A stretch of 64,000 bases of DNA. Source: Brachypodium distachyon. Lineage: Eukaryota > Streptophyta > Magnoliopsida > Poales > Poaceae. This document shows positions 40,571-53,500 of the stretch, piece after piece. The stretch is taken from contig NC_016133.3 of assembly GCF_000005505.3 (NCBI RefSeq), forward strand, positions 39,335,237 through 39,399,236, written 5' to 3'. The notes under the pieces were generated by a model. That model had not been told where the DNA came from. It saw nothing but the letters and a program-made list of their open reading frames with translations, and did not search any database. The translations under genes and the position numbers were made by a program. How positions within the stretch are numbered: the first letter of the stretch is position 1; each line of letters starts with the position of its first letter.

Positions 40571-41013
40571 TTTTTTTTTAGGCAAACATATTGCTTTATT
40601 AGACCACAACCTGAATAGGTATACGAAGACCACCCGGGGGCTGGCCAAACCACACTCGGCGACCCACATCAAGCTATGAGGAGTTTCTAGCTAAACTATG
40701 AGCTTCCACATTGGATTTCCTACTCTCATGACGAAAAGTACATGAAATAAAAGACTTTGATACATGTTGAATCTCCCTAGTCACCTGAACATAGGGACCC
40801 AAGTTCCGGCCATTAATCGTCGTAATTACCTCCATGCAGTCGGATCTGACCATAAGACGATGGGCTCCGAGATCAGCAGCAAGCGCCAGCGCCTCCCTGC
40901 ACGCCATTGCTTCGAGGGTCGCTGGGTCTGAAATTCCCACGGAAGTAACTGCGGAAGCGCCCAAGAACATACCCGTCTCATTCCTGGCAACAACCGCCAC
41001 CGAACCCCGACCG
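40571..41013 (-). mobile_element. 5'-truncated LINE with RNase H-like domain and poly(A) tail
   Basis: Minus-strand insertion. The coding part (40674 upward) is an RNase H-like domain of LINE type: GRGSVAVVARNETGMFLGAS, EAMACREALALAADLGAHRL, MVRSDCMEVI, then CTFRHESRKSNVEAHSLARN. After its stop comes a 3' UTR with AATAAA (near 40593) and a run of A ending at 40571. A candidate target duplication GCTTGGCT flanks it (40563-40570 and 41014-41021). This is the structure of a target-primed, 5'-truncated insertion. It sits in the upstream region of the esterase gene. Confidence 0.82.
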
Positions 41014-41190
41014 GCTTGGCTGTAAGTATAGGTAGCCAACGGGCCGGGTGGGCCGGCATGGCGGGCCTACCCCGCCATGCCGACCCGCTATGGCGAAACC
41101 CATGCCCAGGCACGGCACACTAGCCTAGCTGGGCCGACCCGGCCCATTAGCCCGACGGGCCTTAGCGTCAACAGCGGCCCAGCTACAATA

Positions 41191-41224
41191 TTTTATTTTA
41201 TTTTATTTTATTTTATTTTATTTT
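41191..41224. repeat. (TTTTA)n microsatellite
   Basis: About seven TTTTA units. The 41040-41180 stretch next to it is GC-rich with repeated GGGCCGG/CGGGCC words and no gene. Confidence 0.95.
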
Positions 41225-41267
41225 CCGATCAAATAGACAGACAAAAAGAGTGCCTGATAGCATCTTA

Positions 41268-42593
41268 GAGCATCTCAAGCCGTCCCCCTAAAGGCCCCTC
41301 AAACGCCAAATGGGGGCGCCGGCGTCAAAAAATCCACTCAGCCGCACCTCTCGTTTTGTTTTTTCGTCCAGCGCCCCAGGCTAACCCCAACCCACGGGGG
41401 GGCTAGCGAGCGCGCCGACTCGGGCGTAAAAACGTGCGGGCTAGCCCTATTAGCGGCACAACCCAAAAACAAACCCTATTTCGCTCTCTCCGTCGGGTGC
41501 GGGCCACCTCCACCCCCGAATCGCTGATGGAACCACCCCCCTCTCACCGGTGACGGTCCGCAACCGATAGGAAGGCCCCGCCACTGCATAGATCTTTTCG
41601 TGCCGCCGCCGCTTCCCGTTCCGCCGTCCTTCGAAGACTACCAGTAGCTCCAAGCCCACCCCGCGGCCACCTTGCTCGGGAGGTGTTCGACGATTTGCCA
41701 AGGCAATGGATTTAGACGATGAGGAGATGCTCGCCATGCCGTTTGACGAGGAATTCGCCGCTGCCAACAATGTTGCCTTCGGCAGCAAAAAGTAGCATCA
41801 AGTCATCCTCTTTGGCGCATCTTGGGCTGATCGCCCAGGATGCACAATGGCCGGGCAGCAGAGGATCGAGGAAGGGCCGCCGCAAGAGTAAGGCGAGGCA
41901 GAGAATGAAGGGCTACTGCATGTTGTACGCCGACTACTTCGTCGATGATCCATCGCACAACGATGTGGTCTTTCGGCGCCGTTTCAGGATGTCTCGGAAG
42001 CTTTTTATGAAGACCGTCGAGTACCTCAGGGAGTGCGACGATTACTTCAAATTTGAAGAGAGGCGCACAATGACATCTATGTACTGCAATGCTCGAATGT
42101 GTTCGCCAAGCTTGTTGAAGGCACTGCTCCGTCGATGAACTATGAGATCAATGGCCATGTTTACAACAAGGGATACTACCTGACAGATGGCATGTATCCA
42201 AGATGGTCAACTTTTGTGAAGACAATCTCAAACGCAACCACAGGAAGAGCAAGATCTTGGTTTGCGACGCAACAAGAAGCATGTAGGAAAGATGTCGAGC
42301 GGGCATTTGTTGTGTTGCAGGCTCGATTTGCCATTGTCCGGTACCTTGCTCTCACCTGGTTCAAAGATCAGATGTGTGAGGTCATGACTGCCTGTGTGAT
42401 CATGCCCAACATGATCATTGAGAGCGAGCAGGAATGTCTGGTGTACGACACTGAACCATATGAACGAATGGATCCTCTAGCCGATGTTGATCACCATGTG
42501 CCGGCCGCCTTTACTGCTTTCCTCGCCAATGCACAACATGAACGGATGGGACACACAAGTCCTACTAGCTTTCTAAAAAAGAGGGGAAAGTAG
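41268..42593 (+). pseudogene. PIF/Harbinger transposase, internally deleted
   Basis: Decayed plant transposon protein of the PIF/Harbinger group. The 5' part starts with MDLDDEEMLAM at 41705 and meets a stop after GSKK. A second frame reads SRGSRKGRRKSKARQRMKG, FRRRFRMSRKLFMKTVEYLR to DDYFKFEE. At about 42061 the sequence jumps to HNDIYVLQCSNVFAKL, in another frame, then YEINGHVYNKGYYLTDGMYP, KDVERAFVVLQARFAIV and CVIMPNMIIE. The central section that normally carries the first catalytic aspartates is missing. The left terminus may be GAGCATCTCAAGCCG at 41268, preceded by TTA; I found no matching right end. Confidence 0.85.
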
Positions 42594-43516
42594 GGAAAAG
42601 CAGCAAAACATATGATCACCATGGGACGAAGTAAGAGGCTTGTTGCCCAACCATTGATCATGAAAACGAATCTGAAGCGGGGAAAATCACACTTCGCCTG
42701 CACACAATTTTCAAGTGCGTCTTGGGGCCAAGTAATTGTTGCAACACATCTTGATCATTTAGGCGACAAAAGACTAACCAACGCTCAAGTCTATATTTTT
42801 TACGGTCATCATCCTTTTGCGAGAAGAACGTGAAGCAAAACCAGTCGATTCTTTCACACTTTTCAAAAGAGTGCTGCGTTTCCAATGTGCTCCTCTACTC
42901 CTTTCCAATCCGCTTACCGGAGTTTACGGATCCGATCCATAATAAGTGTCAGAGGAATTATATTTCTGCCCAACGGATGAGTAATTCTCTCATGGCACAA
43001 TAAAACGGGATGGGTGCTGATTTGCAGCACGAGCAAGTTTTTATCATAAGAGCAAGAATAATCTTCTTGTAGACAATCTCAAAAAAGAAACGCTCGTTTC
43101 TTAGAAAAAGAACAGAATGAGCTGGATATCTCGTTTTCAATCTTTGTATACAACATATGCAGGCTGGGAATGGTACATATACATGCAGATACAAAACAAA
43201 ATCATTGACTCGCACCCCCACGCAGCAGTAAAAGAAAAGAAAAACTGATAGGATTCCAGGCGAGGGTCTGCAGTTCTCTCCTAACTAATGGAAGAAATCA
43301 ACAGGGAAAATTGCTAGAATCCTCTGTTGACCAATGTACTAGTATAAAAGGGCACACATTCCATTGGAAAAACAGGATTGTTCGCCACGTAAATTTACTA
43401 TGGGAGATATTTTCCGTAGTTGGTTCTGCAATTGAAAGGCTAGAGCTCCATCATCAATCTGTCTTTTGGCAGATAGGTAGCAAATGATGCATTGTTGCTG
43501 TTAAATTCAGCAACTT
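42594..43516. other. Intergenic, no gene seen
   Basis: No coding feature or clear transposon terminus is visible. The last few hundred bases before 43517 are the likely 3' UTR of the DUF7815 gene. Confidence 0.5.
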
Positions 43517-46500
43517 TCAGGACTTGGAGTGATCGGCAGGCTTATCAGGCACGGAAAGTTCATCTTTGAGCATAAAGGATAGATCAGGCATCTGAGACAG
43601 TAATTTCTCTACATTCGCGTTACCAGATTCTGATTTTGGTATGGAGTAATTGTCATGACTTGACGTTGCCTGTACTGTAGACAATGCATCATCAACCATC
43701 TGCTGCATTCCATTCGTCCTGCAGATAATGGAAGCGCATAATAAGTCATAAATTGATCATAAGTCACCAATGGTATCGAGTGAGATACTAGACCTTATAA
43801 AATATGACCTGCAATATGTATTCAAAACCAATCATCGCCTACATTATTCTGGCAAATGTATGCTGACCAGAAGGGGGGTAAATGCAACAAATTACAGAAA
43901 TGTTAGGAGTGCAGTACTTGCTGACTGTAAATTCAGAACAAGTTACCGATGCCGTGGCTCTTAAGTGGTTTAGAATTCCAAAATAACATAAATTTTAAAG
44001 CTATGGCTGAACTCAAACATTGAAAGTCTCAGGAAACCGCCAACCTTTAGATACATAAATATGCAGGAAGTTAAACCTCAGAAAAACAACACAGTTAATC
44101 TCACAGAAAGAAGCATGACACATCTTTTACTACGGAGTACATAGATTAGTCTAGGCATATTTCTACATATCAATGTTGCTACATAGTTAAACGCTTATCA
44201 AATTAAATTAGAAGTTAGCAATAATAGATCCATTATTACCTGAAAATTTGGTCTCTATCAGATTAGGTATTCAAGGCATTGCGGTAACATAAGCTGCCCC
44301 TGGGCTTTTCAAAGTTCATTATGCATCATTACCAGTACAAATCAGATAAGCAAAGTGCCTAAACCTTTCTAGTAAACCTATTAGTATGGATCATTGTACT
44401 ATTTCATAAGATGGAAAACCAGATGAAATACTGCAGTAGATAGCTGCAGACTTGGCTTGGACTAATTTACAGTTTACACAGCAGGAATCACTAGTTGTTG
44501 GCCACCTGTGCTGAACCTCTTTACCATAAAAATTACAGGGAAAATAAATATAGAACCCAGCAGTCAACTTATGGTGCCATGTGCCTATTTTTTGCATAAA
44601 GCATCTACTTGTATTATACATTTGTCAAGTGTAATTTATACATGACCTCTAATGCATTTTTCTCTAAGAAGTAACCTCCACTTCGGATGCATAAATAAGA
44701 ATTTGGGCTTATTTAGCTTGGTCCTCAAGTTAAATTACACATTATCTGAACATCTGGTTGCTGATTTAGAAGCATCATTAATAACGTAAACAGTTATTCC
44801 CAAACCATGGACAACAAAATATACATTCATCTTAAAAGTGTACACTATCACTAACCTTTCTAAGTGTTCATCAGATAGAACCGCATTTGCTCTATCTGTT
44901 TGGCTCTGCGAAAGAGCAGACAGTGCAAAGCTCCCAAATTCCAGCCCCGGTATATCAGGCCTCAATACTGAGGGCTTATCGGACAATGGAACATGTGGTG
45001 GATCTTGTAAGCCTACTTTCAGTTGAGGGGAGTTTTTGAAATCGAATGGATCATCATTTTCATTTATCTGTTCAAGGTTCTTAAATTCCTCTGTATGACT
45101 CGAGGACCACAAGTCCACAGGCTCAACTCCTGAAGGGCCTTCGAGGAACTGCCCTTCCACGGGAATTTTCATATTTCCCTGTGCTTGACCAAAACTAGCA
45201 AAATCTTGCCATCCATCGGGTGAACCATCAATTCTAGTAACACCTTTGCTGCTACTGTTAGATTCCTTGACATTGCTGGTTAGCCACAAACTCATGGTGT
45301 CAATTTCTTTAGCAGGGTAAGATGCACTCGTTTCTCTCCCAACATTAGATGAATTTTCTTGTTGGTGACCTGATGTGGTGAGATCTTGCCAGATATCAAA
45401 TGCATTGTCTTCCATATTTGTTGAAACTGTATCTGTTGCCCCCTTACTGCTGGCATTTGCCCATAATTGCACAGAACCAGTTCCATCATGCTGCCCAAAT
45501 GAGATATCTGCTAGTTCCCCACCTACATTAGATAAACTTTGTTGTGCTCGATCTGAACCAGAAAAACCTTGCCAATCATCCAGCGTGACATTATTCCGAT
45601 TCACTAAATCAATGTTTCTTGATTCCCCAGTATTTGCTGTGAACCATGAGTCCACACCAATTTCCCTGTGACTGACATGTGAAACTTCCGTTATTTCTCC
45701 AGCTTGACTAAATGATGCAACCTGTGCTTGACCAGAGGTAGTAAAATCTTGCCAATCATCAAAAGAATCATCAGTTTGCTTAACTTCTGTAGTGTTATGT
45801 TCTTTAACATTACCAGCAGGCCATAAATCAACAGAATGAGCTTCTAAAGAATGTTCCAATGACATGCCTGTTTCTTCAAATTGATTTACCGAACCACCAA
45901 ATCCTAGACCACTCGATGAGCCTTCCACCGGTTTCATCGAACCCTCTCCTCCTTGACCAGAACTAGATGCAAAAGCTTGCCAATCATCAGAGTCACCTAC
46001 AACATTACTGGATGATCCCATGCAACTAACTGCCAAGGAATCCATTGTTTTTACTTCTGAGGAACCCCTCACTAAAGGGCCCTTTGTATGTTCTCCGACA
46101 TTTGGTGGTATGTCCTGGTTACCACCTCCTGTAAATTCTTGCCAGTCATCAAAAGTTTCATCAATACTGACTCCAGCTTCACCCCTTCCAGGCAATTTAT
46201 TGCTCTGAACTGAATTCTTGTTAAGGTAGGATCCAGTGAACTCAGCAACACTATTTTCAGTAACCACCCCACTGTTATTCCCCACAATAGCCGGGGCAGC
46301 CTTTTGGATGAAAAGGCTATCTTTATTTAATGTGCCACTTGCTGAAGCCAAATCTTCTGAATGTTCTAGGCTGGTGCTTTTCATATTTGTTTCATTTCCA
46401 GCAGCTACGGTGGTGATGGCAGTCCCAGAAGCTGGGAAATTTGAAGGCTCAGCAACTGAAGCGCTCTTGAATAGGTCCAATTGCTTGGAGTCCCCAACAA

Positions 46501-48687
46501 CACTTTCTGAGCCAGTAGACTGAAACCCAGCATCCCAATTCGCGAATGATGTACTAGCTCCCATTTGATGTGTGCTTTCTGAACCTGTTTTTGTCCCAAA
46601 GGACTCGAAGCCTTTCGATGCAACATGCATCTCTGAGCCAGAAGATTCACGGTTTTTGCAATGCTTTTCCTGCACCACAGCATCAGTTCGAGGAAGAACA
46701 GCTGCTGCTGTGGCCTCTATTCTTTCAATAAAAAATGAGTCCAGGTTAACACCAGGCAGATTTAGCGTGGATGTAACAGATGATTGTTCTGTGCTTCTGG
46801 GACTTCCAGATATTTCCCTACTCTCAAAGTCAAGGGGGAAAGTAAGTTTTAAGTCCAGCAGATCAGATAAGACCATCCCACTCGTAGGCACCTCCTTGCT
46901 TTTATTTGAATCCACAGAGTCATCATCAAATTCTACAGCCTCCTGAATGAACAGATGCAAAAAAAAAACATCCATCAGTTACAAATAGTACCAGGGTTAG
47001 TAATCTTGAAGACTTCAATATCAAAAATAACAAAAATCGTGGGATTTCAGATATGGCTTATTAATAAAAGTTCATAGTTTTCATGTCGATTAAGTGAGCT
47101 CTCTCACATTCTCCACAATATGCTGTTGTAAAGTTTCTATGCAAACCGTTTTAATATTTAAATCGTAAGCTGAGCTATGGAACTTCTAGCATAGTCCATC
47201 TAACATAGTGTTCGTAGTCTTTCAGGAGAGCAGCCCGCAAGGAAGAAATTTCTGAGTAGGCTACTCGGAGCACACTAAATAAATTGCACAGGGTGGGTAT
47301 TATGATCCAGCGTACTTGAGATTAGGTGGCTCACTTCTATCGTCATGAATTAACCAAACTGGGTTAGGATTGTTAACATAAACTAATCACATTGCTACAG
47401 CCTTGTGAAGCAGTCAGTTAGGGCATTATACGGATTATTTCATTGAAAAATGATGAAAAACAATTATTAACATAAAGAATGGTCATGTCCAAAAGGAAAC
47501 TGGAAAGTAATGTTCCATAAAAAAAACTGGAAAGTAACAATAACTTTCCTGTTATACCATAACACATACTACCTCTGTCCAGGTTTATAAGGCTTGGGCT
47601 TATATCTAGGTCATCAATGTGATCAACTAGATATGTATTATACTGCCCAAAAAGTATAACATCAGATTCGTGATCAAAAGAACTTTTTGTCATATAACTT
47701 ATGTTTCTTTTGTTAAATGGGTGATTTAGGAACACGCCCAGGCCTTATATACCAGGACATAGGTAGTATTACCTTTCAAATGCATTATTTACGTTGTACT
47801 TTCTTCACACAAAATTAAAAAAGATCCTAATGTTCAAAGTGCCTTCAGCAATGTGCTGATAACTGTAAAAGGTTAGGAGGAATTGTACTGCAGCTACAAA
47901 AAACAAAGTCCAAATTTACATACACATGTTGGAAAAGAATGTTCTGTTCCTGGTAGTATGGCATTTCTTCCTTCTTTTTATAACTCGCTTCATAACATTG
48001 TCTCCTAGTCCTAGCAACCTAGCAGGGTATAAATTGGGAAAACAATCCCACAAGTCTAAGCAACATTTTGTACTACTAGCACAGACCTGTTTTCAGCTCC
48101 AAATAAATAAATAAATATTGCTACCGTGTTATGCCATCGAACAGAACAAGGAACCCTAATTTCATTGGATCAGCTTTATAAGGAAGTATCCCTGACTATT
48201 CAAGCCATGCTAGTCGGATTGTTAAGCGCTGAGGCCCAAATGCCAAATCTACAGCTTTACGTTTCCCGGACTAGTAGAAACAAATGGCATTCCACTAGAA
48301 TGCAACATAAAGTGCAAGAATAATACTCCGTAGATCAATTGAAATAAAACAGGTGAGAAGAAAGCTCACAGATCCATCGAGCCCGAGCGAGCCGAGCAGC
48401 CACCGGTAGGCCAAACTGCCGCGGAAGGCGATACCGTCACCCTCCTCCCGCCTGGAGAACCCGCAGTAGGCGCAGACGGCGGACTGGTCGCCTCGGAGGA
48501 GGCCACCCGCTAAGCCGCAGCGCCCGCACAGGAGCTCCGGCGAGGCGTCGCGGTCGAAGGCAGCGATGGCGTCCGCGACGGAGGGGAATGGAGGGTCAGG
48601 CACGGTGTCGAGCGAGGAGGAAGGCGCGGAGGCGGCCTCGCGAATGGAGGATTGGAGGCGGTGGATGGCGGCGGTGGGGATCTCCAT
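43517..48687 (-). CDS. DUF7815 protein with zinc ribbon and DDWQxF motif array
   Basis: Plant protein of unknown function. Three exons on the minus strand (48687-48370, 46942-44856, 43718-43517) give 868 residues. The N-terminal domain has four cysteines in a zinc-ribbon pattern (Cys54, 57, 72, 75: LLCGRCGLAGG, then VCAYCGF) followed by YRWLLGSLGLDGSE, which I recognise as the DUF7815 domain. The large middle exon is Ser/Thr/Asn-rich and low in order. It carries six related acidic-aromatic motifs: DDWQEF, DDWQAF, DDWQDF, DDWQGF, DIWQDL, DGWQDF, plus a DPFDF and LEFGSFALS near the end. Such WxxF-type motifs bind appendage domains of clathrin adaptors in other eukaryotes, so a trafficking role is possible but only inferred. 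A Stowaway-like MITE lies in intron 1. Confidence 0.88.
47567..47768. mobile_element. Stowaway-like MITE in DUF7815 intron 1
   Basis: About 200 bases with arms CTACCTCTGTCCAGGTTTATAAGGC and GGCCTTATATACCAGGACATAGGTAG, flanked by TA. Internal sequence unlike the shorter copies elsewhere in the window. Confidence 0.75.
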
Positions 48688-48953
48688 CTACCGGAGGGCT
48701 TCAGAATTCTCAGATCTCTCGGGCGAAACCTCTGGTTGCGCTGGGCAGTTTGCTTTGTTGGTGCTTTCGGCCGTCGAGTTCTCCCGTCTTCCTATTGAAC
48801 GTGACGAGTTGCTGATGGTACATTTGCATCATTTGTCATTGTCATCGAAGTTTTTTTTTTCGACAGCCATTTGTCGTCAAACCTACTTTGATCGTTTAAT
48901 CTAGTCGTTCAATTTTGAAAATACCTTTTAATACTCCTTTCACAGAACTGTTA

Positions 48954-49237
48954 GACATCTTCACCAACGAAAGACATGAACCGGTACTTAATCTTCCTCT
49001 TCTCGTCCCACTTATTTCCTCTCTCTTCAATTAATTATTTAACAAAACAATTTTTTCAGTTTGAACTCACATGACATACTCTTCTCTCTACTAAACTAGC
49101 TTTTCTCATTCTTGGTCTTAGAGCCAATATTGTTACTTCTGCAACTTACCATTACTTTACTTTTTTTGCTCCACCTCAACCAAAAAGTAAGAGAGAGACT
49201 ACTAGTACCTGCTAAGTACCTCTCATTGGAGATGCCC
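48954..49237. mobile_element. Tourist-like (PIF/Harbinger) MITE
   Basis: A 284-base element with TTA on both sides (48951-48953 and 49238-49240), the target duplication of PIF/Harbinger. Left end GACATCTTCACCAACGAAAG, right end ATTGGAGATGCCC, which are imperfect inverted repeats of the GGGCATCTCCAA type. No coding capacity. Confidence 0.72.
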
Positions 49238-49747
49238 TTACACACGCATGATAACTCTATTGAAAGTGCCGCCAACGTTCTTTGACCTAGTTACTTGACC
49301 ATCCTATTAAAAAAAATACCACCAAAAAGATCCACGGATCGTGGTGGCGCGCAATTGTGAAGGATTTCTTGTTCATGTATTAGATCATTTGGAGTCCTAA
49401 TCAGTTTTAAGTCTCATTTAGCCATCTTTTTTTGTTTTCCCGTCACAATTGGGAAAGGCTTTAGTTTCCAACTCGGAGACTACCACCTCAAGTCAAATCG
49501 TTTGCATGACCCACTACTGGGGAACCTAAATAAGGTTTGAAATAATCAGAGAGGATGTGCTCAAGTTGCCCCAGCTAGGCAATCTCTAGCCAGCTGAAGA
49601 TCCTTCTGTTTCGCTCTTTCCAACTTGAATATTTAAAAGTTAATTGAAAAAAGAGATATATGCTAGATTCCGTCTACTCTGATCCAAGGTGAAGATCGAA
49701 ATCTATTGACAGCCCTACAAACAAGGGCCGAGGATAAATTTCAAAAA

Positions 49748-50360
49748 GAGTAAAATACATTGGAAGTCTTAATTCTTTTCTGAAGGTGCCAAGTTTGTCC
49801 CTATACTTTGAAAATGCACATTTAGATTCTAATTCTATTTTAAGTTGTTTAGCGTAGGTCTTAAGTGTGTGTCTCATGCTCTGACCGAATGACGTGGCCG
49901 TTTGGGCCCACATGTCAGGGTGACAAGCGTGACGTAATTTGCCAAATAAAACCCTGCCTCCTTCACTTTCTTTCTCTCCACTAAACCGGCGACGCTGAGG
50001 CAACGTCGAGGAGGTGGACCACAGGAGCCACTAAGGCGAGATAGCTGGCCGGTGGACGACGCGGACCACTCCGGCGGGATTGCCCCTGTGCGGTGGGAGC
50101 CCATCGACCACCACCCGCAGCACGGTAGCACGGGTGAGAAAGGAGGAGGAAGTTTTTTTCCGACAAATTATGTCCAGCTTGTCACCCAAGGTGTGGGTCC
50201 AAACGGCCACGTCACCCTGTGACCCTGTCAGAACACACATTTAGGACCTGCGGTAAACAACTTAAAATAGAATTAGTACCTAAACATGCATTTTCAAAAG
50301 CATAAGGACTAACTTGGCATATTTAGAAAAAAATTATGACATACAGTATATTTTACTCTT
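49748..50360. mobile_element. Long-TIR Mutator-like element (Pack-MULE type)
   Basis: A 613-base element with inverted arms of about 170-190 bases. Matching blocks include GAGTAAAATA at both tips, TGCCAAGTT(T/A)GTCC, GAAAATGCA, CTAATTCTATTTTAAGTTGT and GTGACGTGGCCGTTTGG or its near form. The flanks TTTCAAAAA (49739-49747) and TTTCGGAAA (50361-50369) could be a 9-base target duplication with two mismatches. The interior (about 49950-50155) is GC-rich and different from the arms, as when host sequence is carried, but I cannot name a source gene. It lies just upstream of the CAP gene. Confidence 0.78.
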
Positions 50361-50588
50361 TCGGAAACCAGGCAGCATAAACGCCCCCTTTCGCCGGCCC
50401 ACGTACGCACACATGTCCACCTGCGCGGCTCTCTCGGCTCCGACCCGGATCAGCGTCCGCCATTTCCTCCCTTGCCCAAGGACCAGAATGACGACACCAC
50501 TGTTCCTCTATTTTCCGTCTCTCGCTCCACCTGATTCCTCTCGCCAATGCCCATCCGTCCCTAGCGGTTCCCCACGCACGAATACGCC

Positions 50589-53500
50589 ATGGAGGCTTCC
50601 CTGGTAGGCAGGTTGGAGGCCGCGGTGTCCCGGCTGGAGGCTCTCGGTGCCGGGGCTCACCCGTCGGCCGTGCCGCGTGGCCTTGCGGACCATGAGGCGG
50701 CGCAGGACCCGGCGATCTTGGCGTTCGACGACCTCGTCGCCGACGCCGTCGGGAGGGTTTCCGCGGCGGCCGGCAAGATCGGGGCGGAGGTCGCCGAGGT
50801 GACCAATGTGCTGGAGAAGGCCTTCTCGGTGGGAAAGGACCTTCTCGTGAGGACCAAGCAAACTCAGGTGCGCCCTTTGTTCGTCTCAGCTTTTCCCTTG
50901 CAAATCCACATCCAAGCCGTGACAGATCAAATCAACAGTCACGAAATTGTGGATGGATTTATCATCTGATCGACATTGTTTATGTGCGCCAATTTGGTAG
51001 AAGCCAACCGCGGAGGCCATGGCAGTGTTCATGGCGCCTTTGAATGAAATAGTCATGGAGGCGAACGCGTTGGCAGAGGGGACGAGATCGAACCATGCCA
51101 ACCATCTGAAAGCAGCAGCCGGTAGCCTGGCCGCTTTGGCGTGGATTGGTTACACCGGAAAAGGCTGCGGTGAGTATCAATTTCTACTTCGTTCAAAAAA
51201 AAAGTACTCCCTCCATTCTAAAATAAGTGACGTGGATTATACAAATCCACGTCAATTATTTTGGGACGGAGGAGTATCAATTTCTGACCAGTTGATCGTG
51301 CTAGGATATAGTATTAAGACAGTCAGCATACGAGAAACCATCTCTTGTGTGTACTGGTGCATCTTGAGAAAAATAGTTCAGTAGTAGGGGAAATAAATAT
51401 TTTCTTGTACCTCTTCAGGTATGCTCCTTCCTATTGCTCATGTAGAAGAGAGTTGGCAGATGGCAGAGTTCTACAGCAATAAGGTATGTCGCTCTACTCC
51501 AAATTGCAATTACAAGTTTCGAAGTAAAATGTCCGTAGTGCGGTGCCAATCCCGGACTCGGGATGGAGATTTTTTTTTAATAATAATACAATAGTACTAG
51601 GGATTGAAGCTGTATATTAAACCAAGTTCAGTAAGAAGTTAATGTTTGTGCTGTCAAAAGAAAACAAGAAGACAATGTTTGTCCATTGCCCACAAATAAA
51701 TTGAAGGAAAAAGCATATGTTTCATGTTGAAAGCAAAATCAAATTGAGGTAAAAAATTCAAAACAATCGGCATATTGCTTAAACTTGTTAAGTTTTGAGG
51801 AAGGAGCAAATGATTTTCTTGTATTGACTTGAGGCCCAAAGGGCTACATATACTACTCCCTCTGTTCCTAAATTTGCACTAAAACCACGACAAGTATTTA
51901 GGAATAGAGGGAGTACAAGTGAAGACATGGTCCTAAACTAAGTGTGGAATACCACAAACACCTCTAAGACACACAAACCACAATTGGGGCACTACCTCAA
52001 TACTTTCGGGGTATCTACCCTTACATATTCGGTCACCACCCTCGTACACTCGGGTGCTATCCTAACATGAGAGGTGTCACCCTCACACAGTCTGGTACCA
52101 CCCTCAAATACCCTTAACAGAACTAACACCACAAAAACAAAATTTACCTTCGTTCGATGATTAATTGTAGTAGACTTGATTTCTTAAGGGAAAAATATAT
52201 GCTGTGTTTGAAGCATGAATGTGATTACACTCTCTGGTATTAACTAGATGCAAATAACACATCGTTAGGTGCTTGTGGAGTACAAAAATAAGGACCCTGA
52301 TCACGTGGAATGGGCTAAAGCACTTAAAGAGCTTTATGTGCCCAATTTGCGCGACTATGTCAAGAGGTTTTACCCCTTGGGTCCCGTGTGGCAACCTCCT
52401 GGAAGTGGAACAACAATCAAGGCACCTTCTGCTCCTAGTCCTCCGTCTGCATCTCTTTTCAGCTCTTCAGCCACATCATCACAACCTAAACCTGGGATGT
52501 CTGCTGTCTTCGCTGAAATCAGCTCAGGGAAACCGGTCACACAAGGTCAGGTTGATTTGAATTTTAGTTTAACTTTCAGTTGATAAGATTTTCCAGCTCC
52601 CAGTTTATGTGCTAAATGGTTATGCCTTCATATTCTTGCTGTAAAGGTCTTAGGAAGGTGACAGATGATATGAAGAGTAAAAATAGAACAGATAGAACCG
52701 GTGTTGTAGCTACTGAAGGGAAACAATCTCGCAATGTATCTGCCCCTACCTCAACCAAAGGTCCTGCTCCTGCCAAATTTGAGCTCCAGATGGGTCGCAA
52801 GTAACTACAATTTTCCTACCTAATTCCTATCCATAAACATGCAAACAAAACCCCAAAGTGACCTATATGACAAAGAAATTGTCTCACAAATTTTGTTCCG
52901 TTGTCTGTCAGATGGGTGGTTGAGCACCATATTGGTAATAAGGGCTTGACTATTGAAGACTGTGATACCAAGCAATCGGTATATGTATTTGGATGCAAGG
53001 ATTCTGTGCTGCAAGTCAAAGGTACTTCACACCGAAGAGCCTTTTTGTAAGAGCAAACAACATTGATTAACTCTCCTTGTGTTGCAGGGAAAGTGAACAA
53101 CATAACAATGGATAAGTGCACCAAACTAGGAGTGTTATTCAAGGTACAGTTGTCAAAAATTAAACACCTTCTTTGCATATGGAGTGCTTCATTAACTCTA
53201 TCAAATGTTCTATTCAGGGCGTCGTTGCAGCTTTTGAAGTTGTGAACTGTAACAGTGTAGAGGTTCAGTGTGAGGTAGAGCTCCTTGACAGCTAATAATT
53301 CTCTTCCATCAAGGTATTGGATTTGGTTCTATTGATGCACACTATTTTCCCCCTCTTCTTTGTGATGTTCTGGCAGGGTTCGGTGCCAACTATATCGATA
53401 GATAACACATCTGGGTGCCAACTTTATTTAAGCAACGAATCCTTAGAGGCATCTATAACTACCGCTAAATCAAGTGAAGTTAATGCTCTTGTTCCAGATG

